From a virus, in the IMG/VR virus record IMGVR_UViG_3300030329_003326, positions 1 to 38,618 of that record: DNA of 38,618 nt, one strand, 5' to 3'. The position numbers were made by a program, and so were the translations under genes. Positions 32,230 to 37,766 of this stretch are shown piece by piece. Within the stretch, counting starts at the first letter, position 1, and the number at the start of each line of letters is the position of its first letter. The notes beneath the pieces are model-generated. The model made no database searches. It saw only the letters and a program-made list of their open reading frames with translations, and was not told the DNA's origin.

Positions 32230-32270
32230 ATATAATACTCTGAGTATTTATGAAGAGTATTATATATAAA
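32230..32270. repeat. 41-bp inverted-repeat element, copy 1
   Basis: Identical over 41 bases to 36520-36560. Outer arms ATATAATACTCT (32230-32241) and AGAGTATTATAT (32254-32265) are perfect inverted repeats. The inner GAGTATT gives a third half-site, so AATACTC/GAGTATT occurs three times. TATAAT is present in both orientations near the ends. It lies 35 bases before the AAA+ ATPase start. Likely an operator or a phage-specific promoter. Confidence 0.85.
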
Positions 32271-32305
32271 GCAAAACATCGTCAAACGACGGAAAGGAAA
32301 GCAAA

Positions 32306-33697
32306 ATGAAACCTACAATGGAAAGTAGCGTAAATGAAATGCGGAGGTATTTATCTCGGCAAATAGCCAACAAAACGATAGCAACGACGGGATTCACGCC
32401 AAGCGCCCCGAGTAAAGTGATTCGAATGGCTACCAAAGATACTCTTTGGAAATGGATAAAAAATCATCAAATCGATTGGGCAAATTACGACTCCGACGGA
32501 GTAGTATTGTCCGAAGACTCAGACTCTAGCGGAAATGGGGGCGGTAGCGAAGGAGATTCCGAAGAGACTAAGCAAGAAACAAATGAGCCTCCTACGGAAA
32601 TAAAGCCAACCGATGCTAACTCTAAAGAGTTACCTAAATTGACGGAAGCGAACGGCTTACCTTCAATGTCTTCGCAAGGTGGCGACTGCAAATACATAAC
32701 CACTCAAGGAGCCGTAGGCTTAGACGTTCTACAGAACGATGCTGGAACTCCGATGTTAACCGAAGAGATAAACAAGACACAACAAGTTGTGAATATAGTT
32801 AATGCCGACCTTATTATGCTTGAAGAGTCGACTAGAAGAGGTATTAATGCTCTTGCAGAGCAAATAGACGAACTTGACACTAGCGGTAGCGTTAGCATCA
32901 AAATTAATGATGTCGAGGTTAAGACTAATAGTGAAGAGCATTACCACCCGAAATTCGAGACGATAGCTAATTATCTCCGTTGGGATAAACAAGTGATGCT
33001 CGTCGGTAGAGCGGGAACGGGCAAAACAACAATAGCGCATCAAATAGCGACGGCATTTGGATTGAAATTTGCTCATCTGAGTTGCTCGGCGGGAATGAGT
33101 GAGGCACACTTGCTTGGTCGTATGTTATTCGACGGAGAATATGTATTAGCAGATTTCGTCGATATCTATGAAAATGGGGGCGTGTTTCTCTTCGATGAGT
33201 TTGATGCTATGGACGGAAATACCGCCGTGGTAATCAACTCGGCATTAGCTAATGGTAAAATGAGTGTACCTAATAGAAAGGATAAACCGACGGCTTATAG
33301 ACATAAAGACTGCTACATTATTACCGCCTCGAATACTTGGGGCACGGGATTTGGCGACGGGATTTATGCCGGTAGAAATAAACTTGACGGGGCAACGCTT
33401 GATAGGTTTTGTGCATCGAGAGTACATTTTGACTACGACACTAAACTAGAGCGAAAGTTAGCACCGAACAAGGACATAGCGAAGGCACTATGGACACTAC
33501 GTAAGAGAGTGGACAAGTATAGGCTACAACGTATAGTGTCGACGAGACTATTCTTCACTGCTAATGTTCACACCAAAGGTGGCGAGTCAGTTAAGGACTT
33601 TTTCAATACTATCGCTATTGATTGGACGGACGAAGAGAAAGCGAAGGTTGATTATGACGGCATCATTAAAATAGCAGAAGGGGGCAACAATGCGTAA
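32306..33697 (+). CDS. MoxR/CobS-type AAA+ ATPase
   Basis: 463 residues. The N-terminus has a short basic helical domain, then an acidic Ser/Gly/Glu linker (about 65-110). The AAA+ module has Walker A GRAGTGKT (about 234-241), Walker B FLFDEFD (about 293-299), sensor ASNTWGTG (about 341-348) and a late Arg-rich segment (STRLFFTANVHTKG). This pattern fits the MoxR/CobS group, which works with VWA-domain partners. The next gene, overlapping by 8 bases, looks like such a partner. ATG 32306 has a GGAAAGGA-type site. The pair probably remodels a protein or complex during infection; the target is unknown. Confidence 0.85.
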   Translation: MKPTMESSVNEMRRYLSRQIANKTIATTGFTPSAPSKVIRMATKDTLWKWIKNHQIDWANYDSDGVVLSEDSDSSGNGGGSEGDSEETKQETNEPPTEIKPTDANSKELPKLTEANGLPSMSSQGGDCKYITTQGAVGLDVLQNDAGTPMLTEEINKTQQVVNIVNADLIMLEESTRRGINALAEQIDELDTSGSVSIKINDVEVKTNSEEHYHPKFETIANYLRWDKQVMLVGRAGTGKTTIAHQIATAFGLKFAHLSCSAGMSEAHLLGRMLFDGEYVLADFVDIYENGGVFLFDEFDAMDGNTAVVINSALANGKMSVPNRKDKPTAYRHKDCYIITASNTWGTGFGDGIYAGRNKLDGATLDRFCASRVHFDYDTKLERKLAPNKDIAKALWTLRKRVDKYRLQRIVSTRLFFTANVHTKGGESVKDFFNTIAIDWTDEEKAKVDYDGIIKIAEGGNNA

Positions 33698-34634
33698 AAT
33701 CGACGGCTTTAAAAATAAAGTGTATTTACACGAATCTGTTGATGTCCGAGTAGTGCACAAGGAAGACGGGAACGACCAAGACCCTCGAATGCTTATGCTA
33801 CGAGAGTGGGAAAACATAGCCGAAATCGTAGATTTCGTCGATAAATGTCCTAATGATGCCTACGGCAGAACTGAAGAGCATAAAAAAGGCTACGGCTCAA
33901 GTGTTGGAGACGATGATGCTAATTGGCGCTTTGGTACATACAAAACGCTAAAGCGTACTCGTAAGGCGTTGGAAGAAGGTCGATGCTCAAAGCTAGTCAA
34001 AGACTATATCGAAGAGTATAGAAATAAGCTAAAAGCTGACGGCTTATATGACACTCCCGACGAGTTGAAAGATAGCGTTAAACGAAGACGAGTTTGGCGT
34101 GAAGAAGGTGCGGAACTTGACATAGACGCCGTTATGAGTGGCGACCCAAATTATTGGGTTAAAACAGAGCGTAACGGTAAAATGCGAATAGTACGACTAG
34201 TCGTAAATTGGTCTTTTAGTAGTGGTAATAATGCGTCAGAATCAGCTAAGTTGTTAGCAATATGCTATTGTGTGTCGGAAATACTAGAAAGTCTTGGATA
34301 TGGTGTCGAGATATACGGCGCTCAATATTGTTATGCTCCTAGTAGCTTTAAAGCTAAAGGAAATAGGCACGAACAAGGCTCTATTGTACCATTAAAGAAA
34401 GTACAACAACCGCTTGACCTACAAAGAATAGGGAGCGCATCGATTACGGGACTATTTAGATATTTCGGTTTCGTTATGGATAATGAACTATTCGGAAATT
34501 TTAATGGTAGATGTCTTTCGCCATCTAAAGAATGGTTAGCATACATAGGTTGTGATGTGTTAGTCGACACGTCTTGGTCTCGAGGAAACCAAACAACCAA
34601 AGTTAAAAAAATAATCGATAGATTAAAAGGATAA
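33690..34634 (+). CDS. VWA-like partner of the AAA+ ATPase, 314 aa
   Basis: An N-terminal domain (W-rich, GTYKTLKRTRKALEEG) is followed by a VWA-like fold. A first strand (MRIVRLVVNWSFSSG) carries NxSxS where a metal site would have DxSxS. A long helix (SAKLLAICYCVSEILESLGY) and a second strand (VEIYGAQ) follow, and a late strand contains DVLVDTSWSRGN. MoxR ATPases are usually paired with VWA proteins, and the 8-base gene overlap fits a stoichiometric pair. The Asn in place of the first Asp suggests a weak or absent MIDAS metal site. ATG 33690 has GGGGG upstream. Confidence 0.65.
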   Translation: MRKIDGFKNKVYLHESVDVRVVHKEDGNDQDPRMLMLREWENIAEIVDFVDKCPNDAYGRTEEHKKGYGSSVGDDDANWRFGTYKTLKRTRKALEEGRCSKLVKDYIEEYRNKLKADGLYDTPDELKDSVKRRRVWREEGAELDIDAVMSGDPNYWVKTERNGKMRIVRLVVNWSFSSGNNASESAKLLAICYCVSEILESLGYGVEIYGAQYCYAPSSFKAKGNRHEQGSIVPLKKVQQPLDLQRIGSASITGLFRYFGFVMDNELFGNFNGRCLSPSKEWLAYIGCDVLVDTSWSRGNQTTKVKKIIDRLKG

Positions 34635-34639
34635 TAGAA

Positions 34640-34987
34640 ATGAAAAAAGCAGACTTTAAAGCGTGGTCATTAATTGTAGCTTATGCGAAGGATAGCGATA
34701 TCCCTTTGATGACAGATAATAACGTAGTTAGCATCAATGTTTATGGCTCGCTAACACAAGTAGTAAACGCCATAATAGGCACCACGTCAAATTACATTGA
34801 TGCGAGCCTAATAACACCTAAAACAAACCTACGTAAAGGAATTGTAGAGTGTATGGATAATAATCAGCCGTATCATTTAAACATAGAGCACGGCGGTAAT
34901 ATGTTAAGCTTTAGAGTAGATAAACATCTACTTGAGGCGGGAATTAAAATAACAACATCGTCTATAGACGAAAAGGAAACAAGATAA
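34640..34987 (+). CDS. Early operon protein, 115 aa
   Basis: Unrecognised mixed alpha/beta protein (MKKADFKAWSLIVAYAKD; NNVVSINVYGSLTQVVNAII; HLNIEHGGNMLSFRVDKHLL). ATG 34640 follows AAAGGAT six bases after the VWA-like gene stop. Its stop overlaps the next start (TAATG), so it is coupled. It may be an accessory of the AAA+/VWA pair. Confidence 0.7.
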   Translation: MKKADFKAWSLIVAYAKDSDIPLMTDNNVVSINVYGSLTQVVNAIIGTTSNYIDASLITPKTNLRKGIVECMDNNQPYHLNIEHGGNMLSFRVDKHLLEAGIKITTSSIDEKETR

Positions 34988-35583
34988 TGAAAAATAAAAA
35001 AACAGACATACTTAGAGAAACTTTGATAAAACAAGCAACTGATAACATCAAAGACCCCGATACATTGCAACACTTTCTTGACAAGATAGATAAGATGAGT
35101 GAGATTGGTTTTATAAACCTATCTCTAGGTAAAATGAAAGACGATACTAAGCATATAGGTCGCATATTTAAAGCGCAAGAACCTTTGTTTAACTTAGTCA
35201 CGTCTATATTACAAGTTATGGAAGAGGCTAATCCTAGCCTATTCAAAAAGAGTGTCGATGAATTAACTGACGGAGTAAAGTTTACTATTGGTAGAGAAGA
35301 TAGTACGCTTAATGAGACAGACACAATCGGAGACGTGCTAAGATGCATATTTAATGATGCATTTTATAGTATGATGAGAGATGCGAGAAGGAGCGTTGAT
35401 AGTATGGAAGGTGGCATAGGAACTATTGATATGCTAACAAATTGCTCCGACGAGGAATATGAAAAAATGTCTAAAAAGTATGCCTCAGAATCTTACCCCG
35501 AAGATGTCAAAGATGAGATTGAAAAGGCTACTAAAAGGCTAAAGTCTAAAGCGAAAAAAGGGGGAGTCAATGCCGAAGCATAA
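34987..35583 (+). CDS. Early operon helical protein, 198 aa
   Basis: Unrecognised, mainly helical and charged, with a basic C-terminus (KATKRLKSKAKKGGVNAEA). ATG 34987 overlaps the stop of the previous gene and has AAGGAAAC upstream. Its end overlaps the next gene by 14 bases. No membrane or enzyme motif is visible. Confidence 0.7.
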   Translation: MKNKKTDILRETLIKQATDNIKDPDTLQHFLDKIDKMSEIGFINLSLGKMKDDTKHIGRIFKAQEPLFNLVTSILQVMEEANPSLFKKSVDELTDGVKFTIGREDSTLNETDTIGDVLRCIFNDAFYSMMRDARRSVDSMEGGIGTIDMLTNCSDEEYEKMSKKYASESYPEDVKDEIEKATKRLKSKAKKGGVNAEA

Positions 35584-35815
35584 GCGTCAAACAGAAAAAG
35601 AAATTAAGCAGAGGGCGTGTGAATTCGCGTCCTCTGTAAGAGGACAATTCATTATAGGTAAGGCGTTAGCAGTAGCGATTGAGACTTTGTCTAAGTTACC
35701 TACTAACAAAAAACCTAGTAGTGATATTGATGATATGAAATATTTAACTGAAAATCTATTCCAAATGGGCGCAGTTTGTCACGCTCTTGAGAATGGAAAA
35801 GGAGCAAAATCGTAA
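35570..35815 (+). CDS. Small early protein, 81 aa
   Basis: MPKHKRQTEKEIKQRACEFA and onward: a basic N-terminus followed by helical segments (IIGKALAVAIETLSKLP). GGGGGAG precedes ATG 35570 within the end of the previous gene. Its stop overlaps the next start (TAATG). Unknown function. Confidence 0.65.
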   Translation: MPKHKRQTEKEIKQRACEFASSVRGQFIIGKALAVAIETLSKLPTNKKPSSDIDDMKYLTENLFQMGAVCHALENGKGAKS

Positions 35816-36054
35816 TGATAAAACACATCAAAGATGAAGTTAAAAAAGTAATGGATAACGTCGAGCCTATCAAGGAATTGTTAGCATCGTTCGAGGATTG
35901 GAAGGCGTACAAAGATGTACAGAGTAGCGGGTCGTTTAATATGCTCTCGCCTATGGCTATGGAATTAAGCGGTCTAGACGAGGCAGTCTATTACGACATA
36001 ATAGAAAACTACGAAGATTACGAGCAGTTATACGGCGAGGGTATGTTTGAGTAA
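35815..36054 (+). CDS. Small acidic early protein, 79 aa
   Basis: A helical, acidic protein (MIKHIKDEVKKVMDNVEPIK ... YDIIENYEDYEQLYGEGMFE). It is coupled to the preceding gene by TAATG with AAAGGAG upstream. The Tyr/Glu/Asp-rich end is the notable feature. Unknown function; a hairpin follows its stop. Confidence 0.65.
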   Translation: MIKHIKDEVKKVMDNVEPIKELLASFEDWKAYKDVQSSGSFNMLSPMAMELSGLDEAVYYDIIENYEDYEQLYGEGMFE

Positions 36055-36084
36055 ATACAGCGCGTATAATTTTATAGCCTACTC

Positions 36085-36105
36085 GGGCAGAGTTTATCTC
36101 TGCCC
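36085..36105 (+). terminator. Hairpin, possible attenuator, in early operon
   Basis: A perfect 8-bp stem (GGGCAGAG/CTCTGCCC) with loop TTTAT is nested inside a 5-bp outer pair AGCCT/AGGCT (36076-36080 and 36110-36114). Only a short TTT follows, so it may partially terminate or protect the upstream messenger. It divides the early operon into a proximal and a distal part. Confidence 0.5.
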
Positions 36106-36142
36106 TCACAGGCTTTCAAATTATTAAATAAGGAGTATTTTA

Positions 36143-36514
36143 ATGAAATTCAAGATATACGTAACAAATGGTGGTATTATGGGCATCACTAACGAACACA
36201 CTAGCCTTACGAATTGGTTATTCGATTCGTTAGCAGAGGCGAAAACCTTTTGCTTGGATAGGTGGGTAAATAATAAAATCAGCGCAAACAATATAAAAGG
36301 AGAGTATGTGTGGTATAGAAGAAAATACCCATCATACGAGGATTATGTTATGAGCCTTAGGGTAGAACATATAGCTGACTCTATGGATTTTTTAGGCAAG
36401 GTTAATGATATAGATGAGCGAATAACAGAGTTAAAAATAGTAATGAATGACTTGCTAACAGAAAAATTTGAATGGGAGCAACTTTCAAATCACTTTTATA
36501 AAGAGGAAGAATGA
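36143..36514 (+). CDS. Early operon protein, 123 aa
   Basis: MKFKIYVTNGGIMGITNEHT, a central basic segment, then a C-terminal coiled coil (VNDIDERITELKIVMNDLLT). ATG 36143 follows AAGGAG. Its beginning resembles small phage proteins with an N-terminal beta hairpin, but no family is recognised. The duplicated 41-bp element begins 6 bases after its stop. Confidence 0.65.
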   Translation: MKFKIYVTNGGIMGITNEHTSLTNWLFDSLAEAKTFCLDRWVNNKISANNIKGEYVWYRRKYPSYEDYVMSLRVEHIADSMDFLGKVNDIDERITELKIVMNDLLTEKFEWEQLSNHFYKEEE

Positions 36515-36519
36515 CTTAT

Positions 36520-36560
36520 ATATAATACTCTGAGTATTTATGAAGAGTATTATATATAAA
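36520..36560. repeat. 41-bp inverted-repeat element, copy 2
   Basis: Exact copy of 32230-32270. Here the outer stem extends to 13 bp because base 36519 (T) pairs with 36556 (A). It lies 13 bases before the next small gene, so it sits at the site of a promoter or operator for the last three genes of the early operon. Confidence 0.85.
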
Positions 36561-36573
36561 ATAAGGAGAAAGA

Positions 36574-36720
36574 ATGACACATTGGTTGAAAAAAATGAGG
36601 TTACGAGAATTAAGACTAACAATGATAGTAAACACTTTTAGAGACAAACTAATAGAGTTAGACGAACAAGAGTTTATTGATTGGGTGGAAAAAACACAAT
36701 TTCCAAAGGAGAAAAAATGA
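36574..36720 (+). CDS. Very small early protein, 48 aa
   Basis: Starts MTHWLKKMRLRELRLTMIVN and ends WVEKTQFPKEKK. AAGGAG stands eight bases before ATG 36574, and its stop overlaps the next start (ATGA). Basic and helical. Overlap, ribosome binding site and the upstream repeat make it a likely real gene despite its size. Confidence 0.55.
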   Translation: MTHWLKKMRLRELRLTMIVNTFRDKLIELDEQEFIDWVEKTQFPKEKK

Positions 36721-37016
36721 TAACAATGCCAATGTACACGTTCATAACAATAGTTGTGTTAGCATTTATAATTACGCTAATAATGGTTTATTTTGCGGGG
36801 AAATATATGATGCTAACTAGCCAATTCGACTTTCTCGAAGATGAGATAGAGAGAACTCTTGAAGAAGAGAAAAGCAAAAGTAAACCTCATTGGTACTCTG
36901 AAGAAAAAGAACTCAACCAAGGTTGGATTGAGGCTCTCCAATACTCATTAAGACAAGTAAGATTTGCTAGAATATTAACCTCAAAGGAGATTGACAATGT
37001 CAACAAAAAATCATAA
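36717..37016 (+). CDS. Small membrane protein, 99 aa
   Basis: ATG 36717 overlaps the previous stop (ATGA) and has AAAGGAG upstream. One N-terminal membrane segment (residues about 6-28, TFITIVVLAFIITLIMVYF) is followed by an acidic coiled-coil cytoplasmic or periplasmic domain (FDFLEDEIERTLEEEKSKSK). It is expressed early, so superinfection exclusion or membrane remodelling is more likely than lysis. Function not established. Confidence 0.65.
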   Translation: MITMPMYTFITIVVLAFIITLIMVYFAGKYMMLTSQFDFLEDEIERTLEEEKSKSKPHWYSEEKELNQGWIEALQYSLRQVRFARILTSKEIDNVNKKS

Positions 37017-37161
37017 TCCAATAACACATACGTATTATTACTTACGTATTAATCGATTCTTATGGACTCGATTTAAGTCTGCTTGCGCAAAGCGTAATGA
37101 GACTATGAGAGACATTATCGTCAAGCTTGTTAAAGCTTGGACAGAAAAAAACGAAATGTAA
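36997..37161 (+). CDS. Ribbon-helix-helix (CopG-like) regulator, 54 aa
   Basis: MSTKNHNPITHTYYYLRINR, then a helix-turn-helix core (FLWTRFKSACAKRNETMRDI and IVKLVKAWTEKN). A short strand followed by two helices, with conserved spacing, fits the MetJ/Arc/CopG fold. AAAGGAG precedes ATG 36997, which lies inside the end of the membrane protein gene. Such dimers bind short palindromes, so it is a candidate regulator of AATATGATATT or the 41-bp elements. It is the last early gene. Confidence 0.6.
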   Translation: MSTKNHNPITHTYYYLRINRFLWTRFKSACAKRNETMRDIIVKLVKAWTEKNEM

Positions 37162-37172
37162 AAACAACGTTG

Positions 37173-37254
37173 TGATTAGCATCGGAAACGTTTCTACACA
37201 AACCACGGCGTCTACGCAAAGGTAGTTGTAGAAATTAAAGTACGATGCTAATCA
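37173..37254. repeat. Nested inverted repeat at convergent gene ends
   Basis: Outer 12-bp arms TGATTAGCATCG (37173-37184) and CGATGCTAATCA (37243-37254). Inner 8-bp arms TTTCTACA (37191-37198) and TGTAGAAA (37227-37234). A GCG-TCTA-CGC mini-hairpin sits in the centre. The palindrome ATCATTAATGAT (37251-37262) overlaps the end. It lies where the early operon and the nuclease gene meet tail to tail. A bidirectional terminator is plausible, although no U-run is present. Confidence 0.7.
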
Positions 37255-37568
37255 TTAATGATTATCCACTTACTCAATCCGTCCTTCACATCATTCACAG
37301 AACACGCGACAAAAGAAATCGCGTTATGCCTTCGCTTCTCTGCTAACCATTCTTCTTGTATGCGCGTAGCTTTCTTACCTTCGCGCTTTACCTCAATCGC
37401 TATGTACGTACCATCGGGCGCGCACGCGACTATGTCACTCATACCTCTGCGCCCGTACGTACCTATTGTTATGACGTCCGCAGAAAATCCGTGCTCACGT
37501 AAAAACTTCATAATCTGGTTTTGAATTTGTTTTTCAGTTAGCACCTTCTTCTTTTTTTTCAATTTCAT
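37248..37568 (-). CDS. VRR-NUC nuclease
   Basis: 106 residues, the full length of a stand-alone VRR-NUC enzyme. Motifs: TEKQIQNQIMKFLREHG at the start, catalytic Asp45 in RGMSDIVA, then Glu59 and Lys61 in IAIEVKREG, and Gln71 in ATRIQEEWL. These enzymes cut branched or Holliday-like DNA. ATG 37568 has GAGGG upstream. It lies downstream of the primase-helicase and next to the iteron array, so it probably resolves replication or recombination intermediates before packaging. Confidence 0.88.
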   Translation of the reverse strand: MKLKKKKKVLTEKQIQNQIMKFLREHGFSADVITIGTYGRRGMSDIVACAPDGTYIAIEVKREGKKATRIQEEWLAEKRRHNAISFVACSVNDVKDGLSKWIIIND

Positions 37569-37571
37569 TAT

Positions 37572-37765
37572 ATTACCCTCTGTTACCTTTTTGTTACCCT
37601 AAATTCTCTTCGATGTAACCTTGTAACCTCATTTTTAGCACCAAAAACAAATTGAACAACGTCTCTATATATGCACAAAAAAAGGGTTACAAGGGTTACA
37701 AAGGTTACAACCGAAGGTAACGCAAAGGTTACATTTAGGTTACAACCTAGTAAATTTAGGTTACA
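37572..37765. repeat. GGTTACA iteron array, candidate replication origin
   Basis: Six exact GGTTACA copies (37685, 37694, 37703, 37727, 37738 and 37759) point rightward. Two exact inverted copies TGTAACC (37614, 37622) and two near copies TGTTACC (37581, 37592) point the other way. An AT-rich stretch (37629-37680) lies between the two groups. Imperfect copies lie at 37572 and 37716. Spacings of 9, 9, 24, 11 and 21 bases put many copies on nearly the same helical face. Two iteron groups flanking an AT-rich core right after an initiator-type primase-helicase is the layout of SaPI origins. It also overlaps a leftward frame that I consider non-coding. Confidence 0.75.
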
Positions 37766-37766
37766 A

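Noticed and set aside
32167-32244. 25-codon frame as a gene
   Set aside because: Weak ribosome binding site and it runs through a hairpin and the 41-bp element. At most a leader peptide, so only mentioned in the hairpin entry.
37173-37254. Integron attC-like recombination site
   Set aside because: Nested arms recall attC, but the GTTRRRY core is absent and there is no integrase gene.
37572-37765. CRISPR array
   Set aside because: Repeat unit is only 7 bases, spacing is irregular and copies occur in both orientations. Iterons fit better.
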